From Candidatus Sulfotelmatobacter sp. (GTDB taxonomy: Bacteria > Acidobacteriota > Terriglobia > Terriglobales > Acidobacteriaceae): a stretch of DNA of 64,000 nucleotides. The notes under the pieces are model-generated. The model had not been told where the DNA came from and made no database searches. It saw only the letters and a list, made by a program, of their open reading frames with translations. Below are positions 20,402-29,210 of this stretch, one piece after another; the stretch's first letter is position 1, and each line of letters begins with the position of its first letter. The position numbers and the translations under genes are program-made. The stretch is taken from the NCBI GenBank assembly GCA_036500765.1, contig DASYBM010000013.1, positions 154,190-218,189 of the forward strand. The letters are read 5' to 3'.

Positions 20402-21433
20402 TTATTCACCAAGAACTTCTTTCGCCGCGACCACCGTGTTGCAGTGAATGGTTACCGTGTCTTCGACATTCTGCGCGTAGCCGCCGGCGTAGGTCACCAT
20501 CACGGGAATGTCGCGGGCGCGGCACACGCGGAAGACGAGTTCGTCGCGCTTCTTCAATCCTTCAATCGTGAGATCGAGGCCGCCAAGCTGATCTTCACGG
20601 TAAGGATCGGCGCCCGCGACGTAGCACAGCATATCCGGCTCAAACTGGCGCAGGCCGGAACTGAGAGCGTTGTCGAGCCACGCCAGATAGTCGTCGTCGC
20701 CGGTGCCATCGGGCAGGTCGACGTCAATCGACGACGGCGGCTTCCACAGCGGATAGTTGTTGTGCTGGTGCAGAGAGATGGTGAAGACGTCGCCGGGGTG
20801 GGCTGCGCGCAGCTTAGTTGGCCTCACACCGTCTGGCCTCACACCGTAATGTGGCGCATTTGCAGGCTGCTCGACGGTCGATGCCGAAGACGATGGCAGC
20901 AGCGCGCTCGCGGTGCGGGTGCCGGCAAAAATCGCCGCAGTGCCGTTGCCCTGGTGCACGTCGCAATCCACCGTCATGGCGGTCTGAATTTTGCCGTCGT
21001 GCTGCATGCGCCGGATAGCCACGGCCACGTCATGGATCATGCAGAAGCCCTCGCCGTGATCGGGGAAGGCGTGGTGAAATCCGCCGCCAATGCTGATGCA
21101 CGCGCGATCGGTCAGACACCGGCGTGCGGCCAGAATCGATCCGCCCGCCGCCAGCCAGAATGCCCTGACCAGCTCCGGTGAAAATGGAATCTCAAGCTCC
21201 TGCGCCTCCCGCGGGCTGAGCGTGCCGGCCTTCAGCTTCTGGACATACTCGGGTTTGTGGACGAGAAGAATGTCCTGGTCGGTCGCGGGCTGGGGTTCGA
21301 GGAAGTCTTTCGCATCGGCGATGCCCGTGGCGACCAGGCGATCGCGAATACGACGGTACTTTTCCGCGGGGAATACATGATCACCGATAGGCAAGTAATA
21401 CGCGTCGCTGTAGATGAGCTTGAAGGGCAGCAT
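20402..21433 (-). CDS. Histone-deacetylase-family hydrolase
   Basis: This is an arginase/deacetylase-fold zinc enzyme close to HDAC11-like bacterial proteins. GGGFHHAFPDHGEGFC holds the active-site His pair, VDCDVHQGNGT the zinc-ligand Asp and His, GADP the second Asp, and TYAGGYA the C-terminal substrate-site Tyr. Between IFAGT and DVFTISLHQ there are about 38 extra residues compared with the usual family spacing, including a five-residue tandem duplication GVRPD GVRPT. The ATG at 21433 is chosen; a GTG six bases earlier is possible. It follows hspR almost without a gap, so the two are probably cotranscribed. Confidence 0.87.
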   Translation of the reverse strand: MLPFKLIYSDAYYLPIGDHVFPAEKYRRIRDRLVATGIADAKDFLEPQPATDQDILLVHKPEYVQKLKAGTLSPREAQELEIPFSPELVRAFWLAAGGSILAARRCLTDRACISIGGGFHHAFPDHGEGFCMIHDVAVAIRRMQHDGKIQTAMTVDCDVHQGNGTAAIFAGTRTASALLPSSSASTVEQPANAPHYGVRPDGVRPTKLRAAHPGDVFTISLHQHNNYPLWKPPSSIDVDLPDGTGDDDYLAWLDNALSSGLRQFEPDMLCYVAGADPYREDQLGGLDLTIEGLKKRDELVFRVCRARDIPVMVTYAGGYAQNVEDTVTIHCNTVVAAKEVLGE

Positions 21434-21441
21434 CCGCACAC

Positions 21442-21843
21442 CTACTTCTTGCGTCCAACCTGCACCGTCGGCGCCACCATCGGCCTTCGCACGGGCACGA
21501 TCGCGCCCTTGGCCGGATCGGCGGCGGCGTTGGCGCGGGTGAGCACTTCCTGCTGGATGTATTGCACGAATTCCTGAATCTGGCGCTGCATCTCTTCCAT
21601 GCGTTCGCGCATTTGCAGGATGATGGCCATGCCGCTGATGTTCACGCCCAGGTCGCGCGCCAGCGACAGAATGAACTCGAGGCGCTGCAAATCTTCGTCG
21701 GTATAGAGGCGGGTGTTGCCCTCAGTGCGAGAGGGTTTGAGCAGGCCTTCGCGCTCATAGAGTCGCAACGTCTGCGGATGAATTCCATACATCTCGGCCA
21801 CCGCCGAGATCATGTACGCGCCTTTGGATTTTCGTTTGGTCAC
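21442..21843 (-). CDS. hspR: MerR-family repressor, HspR-like
   Basis: The 133-residue protein has an N-terminal MerR winged helix: MISAVAEMYGIHPQTLRLYEREGLLKPSRTEGNTRLY in short pieces, with NTRLYTDEDLQRLEFI as the wing. A coiled-coil-like tail (MRERMEEMQRQIQEFVQYIQQ) follows. HspR proteins repress dnaK by binding inverted repeats of the CTTGA type, and one such site lies upstream of dnaK at 29083-29103. In many bacteria hspR lies in the dnaK operon; here it is 7 kb away and leads into the deacetylase gene. The start is a GTG. Confidence 0.85.
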   Translation of the reverse strand: MTKRKSKGAYMISAVAEMYGIHPQTLRLYEREGLLKPSRTEGNTRLYTDEDLQRLEFILSLARDLGVNISGMAIILQMRERMEEMQRQIQEFVQYIQQEVLTRANAAADPAKGAIVPVRRPMVAPTVQVGRKK

Positions 21844-21984
21844 AGGGCTTTCTCGGTCATAACATCTTTGCCAGTTCTAGATCTCTCTTGATATTAGATC
21901 ACGAGCATTTTTTCTTCCTAATGCAGCCAATAGAATCATGCCAAACCTCTGCGGCGTAGGCGCATCCAAGTTTCGGAGGCTATT

Positions 21985-22434
21985 ATGGACGAAAATAACG
22001 CAATCAGTGTGATTGAAAATCTTATCGAAACCTGCAAAGACGGACAAAAAGGCTATCAGGACGCCGCGCAGCACGTGAAACGAAGCGACCTCAAAACATA
22101 TTTCAACGAGCAGAGCCTGGAGAGGGCGCGCTTTGCCGGCGAACTCGAAGCGGAACTGGTACGTTTAGGCAAGCCGGACAAGAAAGTTTCCGGGTCGGCA
22201 GGCGCCGCTGTGCGCCGCGCCTGGATCGACACCAAAGTTGCTCTCGGAGGCGGCGACAAGACCATTCTGGAGTCGGTGGAGGCTGGCGAAGACAATGCCA
22301 AAGAGGCTTACCAGAAGGCACTAAGCGGATCGTTGCCCGGCAACCTGATGGAGATCGTCCGGCGGCAGGCCGAGAGCGTACAGCGTGCTCATGACAAGGT
22401 GAAGAGCCTGCGCGACATGGCGAAGGCGGCGTAA
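21985..22434 (+). CDS. PA2169-family four-helix-bundle protein (DUF2383)
   Basis: The 149-residue protein begins NAISVIENLIETCKDGQKGYQDAA, a clear match to the PA2169/DUF2383 family of ferritin-like four-helix bundles. The rest is alternating charged and Ala-rich helices. These proteins are thought to be stress-related; the biochemical role is not established. GGAGG lies 6 bases upstream of the ATG, and a strong terminator follows at 22454. Confidence 0.85.
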   Translation: MDENNAISVIENLIETCKDGQKGYQDAAQHVKRSDLKTYFNEQSLERARFAGELEAELVRLGKPDKKVSGSAGAAVRRAWIDTKVALGGGDKTILESVEAGEDNAKEAYQKALSGSLPGNLMEIVRRQAESVQRAHDKVKSLRDMAKAA

Positions 22435-22453
22435 TCACTAGCGGCAGAAAGCG

Positions 22454-22485
22454 AAGAGGACCGGAAGTTCCCCGGTCCTCTTTTT
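22454..22485 (+). terminator. Rho-independent terminator of the PA2169-like gene
   Basis: Arms AAGAGGACCGG (22454-22464) and CCGGTCCTCTT (22472-22482) form an 11-base stem followed by a T-run. It lies 20 bases after the stop codon. Confidence 0.88.
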
Positions 22486-22512
22486 GTTGCAGCGGAATTT
22501 CAGCCAGTTAGA

Positions 22513-23925
22513 TTACGCGGCGGGTTGTGCTTTCGATTCCGGCTTCGCCGTCCAGCCCGACGGCTTCAGCGCGTGGTTGACGAAGTAAACGAGGAAGCCG
22601 GCCGCGATCAGGATCATCCCGAAGGCGAACGAACTCATATTCCAGATCTGCTCGTGATCGCTGCGCACCACGGCGAAGCTGAGCAGGAGCATGGGCGGAA
22701 TGCCGATGGCAATCGCCCCAAACAGGCCGCCCGGCACGCGGAACGGCCGCTTTAGATTCGGCTCGCGGAAGCGCAGAAACGCCAGCGCCATGAACTCCAG
22801 CAGCAGACTGGCACCATAGAGCAGGATGTCGATCGTGACCAGCCGGGCAAAGCCCAGGCCTAAGCACATCGCCCATCCGATGGCGAGCGCAATAATGGCA
22901 ACCCACGGCGCCCGTGATTTTTTGTGGAGCTTGCCGAAGACTGCCGGGAGCATGCCGTCCTGAGCCATCGCCAGGGGAAGCCTCGAGTAGCTCATGACCA
23001 GCGCGTTGAACATGCCGAAGGCGCTAATCATGCCCCCGAGCACGACACCGATGCGCAGCAATGGGCCACCCACCAGCGAGGCGATATCCGCCCACGAACC
23101 GGTTTCCCAGGCGGTCGGCTTCAGGCCGGTCATCCACATGGCCGCGAAGGGCAGCACGTAGCTGGCGGCCACAATGCAGACCGCGACCAGCATCGCCCGC
23201 GGGTAGGTGCGCTGCGGCTTCTCGACTTCGGTAGCGATGGTCGAGGCGTTGTCCCATCCCATGTAGTTCCACATGCAGATGAGCAGGCCGCCGAGAATGT
23301 CGACGGTTGAAGTAGTCGGCTTCGTGACCGCGTGCACAAGCGCGCCCGCCTTGAACGGAGCGAGCACGATGATCGCCACAAACGGCGCGGACAGCGCCAG
23401 GAATAGCCATAGCGAGGTGAGGGAAACCACCTTGACTCCCGCAATATTCAGCAGCGCGCAGGCGATCACCACCGCAAGCGCAACCCACCATCCTCGATTG
23501 CCGTCCTGAAACCATGGGAACATTCGCGTCAGGTAGGTCACGAACAGTGTGGGATAAATCGCCATGTCGAAAATGGACGCCACCAGCGAGAGCCAGGCTT
23601 CCTGAAATCCCCAGAAGTTGCCCATAGCGCGGCGCACCCAGGCATAGTAGCCGCCTTCGAACGGCAGCGCGCTCGAAAGCTCGCCAATCATGAATGCCGT
23701 GGGCAGGCTCCAGAGCAGCGGCGTGAGCAGCAGAATCAGAATCGCGCGGCCATAGCCGGCGCCGTGCACGATGTCTTCCGTGCCATAGGTTCCACCTGAC
23801 ACCATAAAGAAGGTGGCGGCGACCAGGGGCCAAAGCGTGAGACGGACGAATTTTTTCCGGTTGGGGACCGCGGTAAGAGGCTGGGGATTTTCGAGTTGTC
23901 GACGCGGAGCGCTAGCTGTTGCCAA
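22513..23925 (-). CDS. APC-superfamily amino acid permease
   Basis: This 470-residue polytopic protein has about twelve membrane segments. The first carries the backbone-binding loop SGGTYGTEDIV. GELSSALPFEGGYYAWVRRAMG near residue 85 and WNYMGWDNASTIATEVEKPQRTYPRAM near 215 are family hallmarks. The substrate is unassigned. The start is a TTG preceded by GAGGAGG at a rather long 12-base spacing. Confidence 0.87.
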   Translation of the reverse strand: MATASAPRRQLENPQPLTAVPNRKKFVRLTLWPLVAATFFMVSGGTYGTEDIVHGAGYGRAILILLLTPLLWSLPTAFMIGELSSALPFEGGYYAWVRRAMGNFWGFQEAWLSLVASIFDMAIYPTLFVTYLTRMFPWFQDGNRGWWVALAVVIACALLNIAGVKVVSLTSLWLFLALSAPFVAIIVLAPFKAGALVHAVTKPTTSTVDILGGLLICMWNYMGWDNASTIATEVEKPQRTYPRAMLVAVCIVAASYVLPFAAMWMTGLKPTAWETGSWADIASLVGGPLLRIGVVLGGMISAFGMFNALVMSYSRLPLAMAQDGMLPAVFGKLHKKSRAPWVAIIALAIGWAMCLGLGFARLVTIDILLYGASLLLEFMALAFLRFREPNLKRPFRVPGGLFGAIAIGIPPMLLLSFAVVRSDHEQIWNMSSFAFGMILIAAGFLVYFVNHALKPSGWTAKPESKAQPAA

Positions 23926-24351
23926 TTTCTATGTCTTCCTCCTCAAGCGACTCACTCTCACCACCGCGTCTCTCTTGGTCTTCAGCATAAAAAAAGACTG
24001 AGGACTTTCTGTCGCGGCTCCCGGGTTCGATGCGATTCCCGGGCATTTCGGCGAAGTTAGTTCGCATTTTTGAGATTACGGGAAATTTCCACAGATGCAA
24101 GATTTTTTTGATTTATTTTTGCGAAATTTTGTAGGCGGAAGCCGTGACCGAGGTAACCAGCGCACCAAGTCGTGGCGGCTAACCAACGACGGCTTCCGTG
24201 GAGACATTGCTCGCAACGTCTCTTGCTGGCGCTGTGGCCGCTTATGGTTTGTTGGCGACGCTGGGCAGACACGGAGCGAGCTACGTCATTAGTGGTTGCA
24301 CCGCGGGCAGCAGCTCGTTATCATGCCGCGAAAGTTTCTAGGAGGAGTTCA
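23926..24351. other. Divergent intergenic region upstream of APC permease and cupin genes
   Basis: This 426-base spacer has an AT-rich core (about 24055-24125). It also holds a perfect 10-base stem CGGAAGCCGT/ACGGCTTCCG at 24136-24145 and 24189-24198, enclosing 43 bases. I see no coding sequence with support. AGGAGG at about 24340-24345 is the cupin ribosome binding site. The hairpin may belong to the cupin leader transcript. Confidence 0.5.
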
Positions 24352-24816
24352 ATGAGACTACCGTTTCTCGCTGTCGTATTTTCGCTGGTTGCGTTCTTTG
24401 CGTCGCAGCCATTACAAGCACAAAACGCCTTTACGCCCGATCAAGTCAAGTGGGGCCCAGCTCCGCCATTCGTGCCGCCGGGTGCGCAGCTCGCTGTGCT
24501 TGAGGGTAATCCCATGGCAGCATCCGGTGACTACACCATCCGCCTGAAAATGCCGGCTGGGTACAAAATCGCGCCTCACACCCATCCCTTACGAGAAAAT
24601 GTCAGCGTGATTTCCGGCACTCTGAAAGTTGGCATGGGGAATGCGTTCGATGCCGGCAAGATGATGGATTTCGGTCCCGGCAGCTTCGCTTATATGGACC
24701 CGAGCGTGCCTCACTATGTCGAAGCGTCAGGAGAAACCGTGGTCCAGATTCACGGGCAGTCGCCGGTAAAGTTCAACTACATCAATCCGGCGGACGATCC
24801 CAGCATGAAGAAGTAA
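24352..24816 (+). CDS. Secreted cupin-domain protein
   Basis: The 154-residue protein has a signal peptide (LPFLAVVFSLVAFFASQPLQAQ) and a single cupin barrel. The first metal-ligand motif is in KIAPHTHPLRENVSVISG and the second in FAYMDPSVPHYVEA. Such proteins are usually small metal-binding enzymes or sensors; the substrate is unknown. The ATG at 24352 follows AGGAGG with ideal spacing; the open frame upstream is a chance extension. Confidence 0.85.
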   Translation: MRLPFLAVVFSLVAFFASQPLQAQNAFTPDQVKWGPAPPFVPPGAQLAVLEGNPMAASGDYTIRLKMPAGYKIAPHTHPLRENVSVISGTLKVGMGNAFDAGKMMDFGPGSFAYMDPSVPHYVEASGETVVQIHGQSPVKFNYINPADDPSMKK

Positions 24817-24830
24817 GTGAAATTGACTTT

Positions 24831-24948
24831 TCATCCTGACGCTTTTGCGGGCCGAAGAGCCCGGAGCGAAGTCGAACGGATCTATGCAGTGATTGCAGCG
24901 CTATTCTGGTCAGCAATTGCATAGATCCTTCGATTCGTTAAGGATGAC
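24831..24948. repeat. REPIN-like element of the GTCATCCTGA family, copy B
   Basis: The left unit begins TCATCCTGAC and reaches GAAGTCGAACGGATCTATGCA. The right unit is its inverted partner, TGCATAGATCCTTCGA to AGGATGAC. Each half also holds a small stem, such as GGGC/GCCC in the left half. The element fills the gap between the convergent cupin and dnaJ genes. Confidence 0.8.
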
Positions 24949-24985
24949 AGTGCGCAATAAAGGAAGCTTTAAGAGATCTGAAGTT

Positions 24986-26233
24986 CTAAACTTTAGCCCA
25001 CAATTCCGCCCGTGGGTCCTCCGGGTTCAGCTTAGCCAACTCCCGCAGCAGTTCTTTGGTGCGCTCGTCGCGCGGCATGGGGACGGTGACCGTGATCTCG
25101 ACGATCTCATCGCCGCGGACGCCTTCTTTCGTGGCTGACGGTACTCCCTTTTCCCGCAGACGCAGTTTCTGTCCGGACTGTGTTCCGGGTGGGATCTTCA
25201 GCAGTGCCCGCCCGTCAATCGTCGGCACTTCAATCTTCGCTCCCAGCGCCGCTTCGGTAGAACTAACCGGAACGGTCAGGTAGATATCGTCGCCGTCGCG
25301 GCGGAAGAGAGGATGCTCCTCGGTGCGGATAATCGCGTAAAGATCGCCAGCCGGCCCGCCGTGAACTCCGGCGTTTCCCTTGCAGGGCAGGCGAATGCGC
25401 TGCCCATCGCGCGTTCCAGCCTTGATGCGTACTTCGAGCGGCTCGGTTTTCATGACGGTGCCTTCGCCGTGACAGGTGGGACATGTGGTCAGATTTTTGC
25501 CCGTCCCGTGGCAGCGCGGACACTGCACGTTGAACTTCATCCGGCCGCCGGTCTGAGTGATCTGCCCGGTGCCGTTGCACTCGGGACACTTGCCGGGGGC
25601 TTCCAGCGAGCCCTGGCCGTGGCAGGTCGCGCAAACATCCTGGCGCGAAATGTTCAGCCGCATGACGCCGCCGCGGATCGCCGTCCAGAAGGGAACGTTG
25701 ACTTGATATTCCAGGTCGGTCCCGGGTTCAGGGCTTTCCTCAGCGCCTGCGGCGCCTTGCCCGCCGCCGAAGATCGAACCAAAAATGTCGCGGAAACTGC
25801 TGCTGCCGCTTCCCCCGCCGCTCCTTCGGGACCCGCGCGCGGCGCTGTCGACCAGATCGGAAAAATCAAAGCCGCCGAAATCGAAGGGAACACCCTGGCC
25901 GCCGTCGGGTGCGCTGCCTCCGGGAAATCCGCCAGGAAAACCTCCGCCTGCCGATGCGCCGCCAGCCCGCGCATAAGCCTCAGCCGTTGCGGGATCAATA
26001 TTGTCGGAGTAGAACCCGACCTGATCGTAGATTTTGCGTTTCTTGGGATCGCTCAGGACGTCGTTGGCCTCGGAGAGCGTCTTGAACTTCTCCTCCGCCG
26101 CCTTGTCCCCGGGATTCACGTCGGGATGGTACTTGCGCGCCAGCTTGCGAAACGCCTTGCGGATCTCGTCCGCCGAAGCGCTCTTCTTCACGCCGAGAAT
26201 TTCGTAGTAGTCCTTTTTGGGGGGAGTCGCCAT
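24986..26233 (-). CDS. dnaJ: Chaperone DnaJ
   Basis: This 415-residue protein is a full DnaJ: J domain with YHPDVNPGD (HPD motif) near residue 35, a Gly/Phe-rich linker, four zinc-finger repeats ([32 protein letters not shown]) and two C-terminal substrate-binding domains. It stimulates the DnaK ATPase. The ATG at 26233 ([11 protein letters not shown]) is preferred over a TTG nine bases upstream. It is not adjacent to dnaK: a 65-codon open frame, a GIY-YIG gene and a repeat lie between. Confidence 0.95.
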   Translation of the reverse strand: MATPPKKDYYEILGVKKSASADEIRKAFRKLARKYHPDVNPGDKAAEEKFKTLSEANDVLSDPKKRKIYDQVGFYSDNIDPATAEAYARAGGASAGGGFPGGFPGGSAPDGGQGVPFDFGGFDFSDLVDSAARGSRRSGGGSGSSSFRDIFGSIFGGGQGAAGAEESPEPGTDLEYQVNVPFWTAIRGGVMRLNISRQDVCATCHGQGSLEAPGKCPECNGTGQITQTGGRMKFNVQCPRCHGTGKNLTTCPTCHGEGTVMKTEPLEVRIKAGTRDGQRIRLPCKGNAGVHGGPAGDLYAIIRTEEHPLFRRDGDDIYLTVPVSSTEAALGAKIEVPTIDGRALLKIPPGTQSGQKLRLREKGVPSATKEGVRGDEIVEITVTVPMPRDERTKELLRELAKLNPEDPRAELWAKV

Positions 26234-26287
26234 TGAGTTCAATCAGAGATGAGAGCATCTTAAATCGGACTTGTATTGATCCGAGTC

Positions 26288-26470
26288 TTAATTCAGAATC
26301 CTCCGCCTCTGTTTATCTTCCACAACGATTTTCAAATCCTCGAGTTCGGCCTCGTCCACATAAACGGGGACGCGCCGCGTCCCGGTGTCACCCTCGACAA
26401 AAACGAGCCACCGCCGCTCATCCTCGGCAAGGCTCAGAAAATACGTTTCCCCATTGACCTGAAAATCCAC
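26288..26470 (-). CDS. Small hypothetical protein
   Basis: The 60-residue frame reads MDFQVNGETYFLSLAEDE…, acidic and beta-rich, ending VVEDKQRRRILN. The GTG at 26470 is chosen because GGGAGGT lies 6 bases upstream; a TTG further upstream overlaps that site. I do not recognise a family, but the good ribosome binding site and balanced composition make it a plausible gene between the GIY-YIG gene and dnaJ. Confidence 0.55.
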   Translation of the reverse strand: MDFQVNGETYFLSLAEDERRWLVFVEGDTGTRRVPVYVDEAELEDLKIVVEDKQRRRILN

Positions 26471-26494
26471 TTCGATACCTCCCAACCGTGAACT

Positions 26495-26824
26495 TCATCG
26501 ATCCTTGATTGCTTCTCCAGCGAATGCCATCTGGGCGCCCCACTTATCGGCCAAGTCTTCCCATCGTGGATTCTTTGCCTCGATCAACGCAATCTTCTTG
26601 GCTCGCGCCCAGCCCTTCAGCTGTTTCTCGCGGCCGATAGCCTTGTGAACGTCGTCGAAACCTTCGTAATACACCAGCCGATTGCATCTGTACTTGCTGG
26701 CGAACCCTTCAATCTCGCCGCGCTTGTGCTGCAAGGCACGGCGGTAAATGCTATTCGTCATTCCAATGTAGAGCGTCCCTGAGCCGCTGCAAACGATGTA
26801 CACGAAATACTCGTGATCCTTCAT
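26495..26824 (-). CDS. Small GIY-YIG nuclease domain protein, copy 1
   Basis: This 109-residue single-domain protein shows FVYIVCSGSGTLYIGMTNSI (the GIY-YIG strand pair), RRALQHK with the conserved Arg, LVYYEG, and AIGREKQLKGW with the catalytic Glu. It is like the YhbQ/UPF0213 group. The ATG at 26824 begins at the first domain residues. A 218-base REPIN-like element starts 17 bases upstream, and a second paralogue (57119) is flanked by the same element family. Its role is unknown; an association with element mobility is discussed in the findings. Confidence 0.88.
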   Translation of the reverse strand: MKDHEYFVYIVCSGSGTLYIGMTNSIYRRALQHKRGEIEGFASKYRCNRLVYYEGFDDVHKAIGREKQLKGWARAKKIALIEAKNPRWEDLADKWGAQMAFAGEAIKDR

Positions 26825-26840
26825 CGGACACCACACAACT

Positions 26841-27058
26841 GTCATCCTGAGCGAAGTTGCCGTCCGCGAAGCGGGCGGCAACGCAGTCGAAGGACCCCCT
26901 ACAGCTTGACTTACTACAGACTTTTCAGGGAGTTTCAACCACGAACCCGTCAGCATCGTGAGAACTCCTCGCAACGCTTATCTCACTACAAACGGGTACG
27001 GGGTCTTCGACTCCGTGGCTGCTTCGCTTCGCGAACCAGCCACTCCGCTCAGGATGAC
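26841..27058. repeat. REPIN-like element of the GTCATCCTGA family, copy C
   Basis: Two inverted units begin with GTCATCCTGAGCG and end AGTCGAAG-ACCCC. Each unit holds its own stem (TTGCCG/CGGCAA on the left, TGGCTG/CAGCCA on the right) with a shared GCGAAGC loop, so the stems differ but stay paired. About 100 bases of spacer separate them. The element lies between the dnaK stop and the GIY-YIG start. Confidence 0.88.
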
Positions 27059-27077
27059 AAACAATTCGTGTCAACTC

Positions 27078-29009
27078 TTACTTCTTGTCTTCCACGTCCA
27101 CGTATTCAGCGTCGATGACGCCTTCGTCTTTCTTCTGGCTTTGACCGTTGCTGCTGGTCTCGCCACCGGCAGTCGCACCGGGCGTTGGACCTGCTCCCGG
27201 CGTCGGCTGAGCGGCTTTATACATCTGTTCCGCCAGCTTGTGCGATGCCGCGGTCAGCTTCTCGCGGGCCTTGTCCATGGTCGCTTTGTCGTTCGACTCC
27301 AGCGCCTTTTTGGCGTCGGCGATGGCGTTCTCGACATCTCCGCGCTCTGAGCCGGAGATCTTGTCGCCCTGCTCCTTCAGCATCTTCTCGGTGTTGTAGA
27401 CCATGCTGTCGAGCTGGTTCTTGGCCTCAATCGATTCGCGTTGCGCCTTGTCTTCCGCCGCGTGTGCGTCGGCTTCTTTCGCCATGCGCTCGACTTCTTC
27501 CTTCGACAGGCCGGAAGACGACGTGATGGTAATCTTCTGGTCTTTTTGCGTGGCCATATCTTTCGCGGTCACGTTCAGAATGCCGTTGGCGTCAATGTCA
27601 AAAGTCACTTCGATTTGCGGTACGCCGCGTGGCGCCGGTGGAATCCCGGTCAGGTGGAACTTGCCCAGAGTCCGGTTCTGCGCCGCCATCGGACGTTCAC
27701 CCTGCAACACGTGCACTTCAACCGAGGTCTGGCTGTCGGCCGCGGTCGAGAACGTCTCAGTTTTTTTGGTTGGAATCGTCGTGTTGCGCGGGATCATCGG
27801 CGTCGCCACGCCGCCCAACGTCTCAATCGCCAGCGACAGCGGAGTCACGTCGAGCAGGAGCAGATCTTTCACTTCGCCGCCCAGCACGCCACCCTGAATC
27901 GCCGCGCCGATCGCGACCACTTCGTCAGGATTCACGCCCTTGTGGCCCTCGCGCCCAAACAATTCTTTCACCAGCCCCTGGATGCGCGGCATGCGCGTCT
28001 GTCCGCCGACCAGCACCACTTCGTTGATCTTGCTGGAATCCACGCCCGCATCTTTCATGCACTGCTTGCAGGGGCCGACCGACCGCTGAATGATGTCTTC
28101 CACCATCCCCTCGAGCTTCGCCCGAGTCAGCTTCTGCACCAGGTGCTTCGGGCCGCTGGCATCCGCCGTAATGAACGGCAGATTGATTTCGGTCTCCATC
28201 GTGGTCGAGAGTTCGATCTTCGCCCGCTCGGCTGCGTCGCGCAGACGCTGGAGCGCCATTTCGTTGCCCTTGCCGCGAAGATCGAGCCCTTCGTTTTTCT
28301 TGAATTCGTCAATGAGCCAGTCGACGATGCGCTGGTCGAGATTGTCGCCGCCCAGGTGCGTGTCGCCATTGGTGGCTTTCACTTCGATGACGCCGCCGCC
28401 GACTTCCAGAATCGAAATATCGAACGTTCCGCCGCCGAAGTCGTAGACCGCAATGGTCTCGTCTTTTCCCTTGTCGAGCCCGTACGCCAGCGCCGCCGCG
28501 GTCGGCTCGTTGATGATGCGCTTCACGTCCAGCCCGGCGATCTGCCCGGCGTCTTTGGTCGCCTGCCGCTGGGCGTCATTAAAATACGCAGGCACGGTGA
28601 TGACCGCCTCGGTCACTTTCTCGCCGAGATAATCCTCTGCCGCCTTCTTCAGCTTCTGCAGGATCATCGCCGACACCTGCGGAGGCGTGTACTCCTTCCC
28701 CTGCGCCAGCACGGCGACGTGGTCGCCCGACTGCACCACCTTGTAGGGCACCATCTTGATCTCTTCCGAAACTTCGTCGTAGCGCCGCCCCATGAAGCGC
28801 TTGATCGAATAAACCGTGTTCTCCGGGTTAGTGATAGCCTGCCGCTTCGCGACCTGCCCCACCAGCCGTTCGCCGGTCTTGGTGAATCCTACGACCGAAG
28901 GCGTAGTCCGCCCTCCTTCTTCATTAGGAATCACTTTTGGCTCGCCGCCCTCCATGACCGCCACGCAGGAATTGGTAGTTCCCAAGTCAATTCCGATAAT
29001 TTTTCCCAT
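27078..29009 (-). CDS. dnaK: Chaperone DnaK
   Basis: This 643-residue Hsp70 begins [21 protein letters not shown]. It carries the ATPase-domain motifs [13 protein letters not shown] and [15 protein letters not shown], and the substrate-domain start [20 protein letters not shown]. The C-terminus ends [11 protein letters not shown], the usual acidic tail that contacts partners. AGGAGGAG precedes the ATG. The promoter carries an HspR-type site. dnaJ lies downstream on the same strand but separated by about 840 bases. Confidence 0.97.
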   Translation of the reverse strand: MGKIIGIDLGTTNSCVAVMEGGEPKVIPNEEGGRTTPSVVGFTKTGERLVGQVAKRQAITNPENTVYSIKRFMGRRYDEVSEEIKMVPYKVVQSGDHVAVLAQGKEYTPPQVSAMILQKLKKAAEDYLGEKVTEAVITVPAYFNDAQRQATKDAGQIAGLDVKRIINEPTAAALAYGLDKGKDETIAVYDFGGGTFDISILEVGGGVIEVKATNGDTHLGGDNLDQRIVDWLIDEFKKNEGLDLRGKGNEMALQRLRDAAERAKIELSTTMETEINLPFITADASGPKHLVQKLTRAKLEGMVEDIIQRSVGPCKQCMKDAGVDSSKINEVVLVGGQTRMPRIQGLVKELFGREGHKGVNPDEVVAIGAAIQGGVLGGEVKDLLLLDVTPLSLAIETLGGVATPMIPRNTTIPTKKTETFSTAADSQTSVEVHVLQGERPMAAQNRTLGKFHLTGIPPAPRGVPQIEVTFDIDANGILNVTAKDMATQKDQKITITSSSGLSKEEVERMAKEADAHAAEDKAQRESIEAKNQLDSMVYNTEKMLKEQGDKISGSERGDVENAIADAKKALESNDKATMDKAREKLTAASHKLAEQMYKAAQPTPGAGPTPGATAGGETSSNGQSQKKDEGVIDAEYVDVEDKK

Positions 29010-29073
29010 ACAATACTCCTCCTAACTTGATAAGTGCTTTAAAATCAGTCCCGATATGATTGCGCCTTAAGCC

Positions 29074-29103
29074 ATGCTAAGACTTGAGTGAGTCGCTGTC
29101 AAG
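29074..29103 (-). promoter_or_regulatory. dnaK promoter with HAIR-type HspR operator
   Basis: On the minus strand TTGACA (29102-29097), a 17-base spacer and TAGCAT (29079-29074) form a sigma-70-like promoter 65-95 bases upstream of dnaK. The plus strand shows CTTGAGT (29083-29089), 7 bases, TGTCAAG (29097-29103). This fits the HspR-associated inverted repeat (CTTGAGT-N7-ACTCAAG) in 12 of 14 positions and overlaps the -35 and spacer, which suits repression. Confidence 0.8.
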
Positions 29104-29175
29104 ATTTAGATGCACTGAGGAAACAGGAGGATGCGGGCAAAAGCTTCGCCGGAGCAAAATCACAGCCGACTTGGA

Positions 29176-29210
29176 TTGACATGTGCTCCACATGCAAGTA
29201 TGCTTAACAC
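29176..29210 (+). promoter_or_regulatory. Promoter and operator of the FitA-like module
   Basis: TTGACA (29176-29181), 17 bases and TATGCT (29199-29204) form a good promoter. A perfect inverted repeat CATGTG-CTC-CACATG (29180-29194) overlaps the -35 and spacer, which would suit binding by the ribbon-helix-helix antitoxin. Transcription should begin near 29211, the A of the ATG, giving a leaderless message. Confidence 0.65.

Noticed and set aside
21882..21904. A possible HspR site upstream of hspR (CTTGAT…ATCACGAG)
   Set aside because: The half-site spacing is 4 bases too short and the right half matches poorly.
24018..24046. A T-arm-like CCGGGTTCGAT stretch
   Set aside because: No acceptor, D or anticodon stems can be formed around it, so it is not a tRNA.
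25313..26236. A 307-codon open frame opposite dnaJ
   Set aside because: Antisense shadow of a conserved gene, with biased composition and no start signal.
27441..29030. A 529-codon open frame on the plus strand opposite dnaK
   Set aside because: It is the mirror of dnaK in a GC-rich genome. It has no ribosome binding site and is His/Arg-rich, and dnaK is certain.
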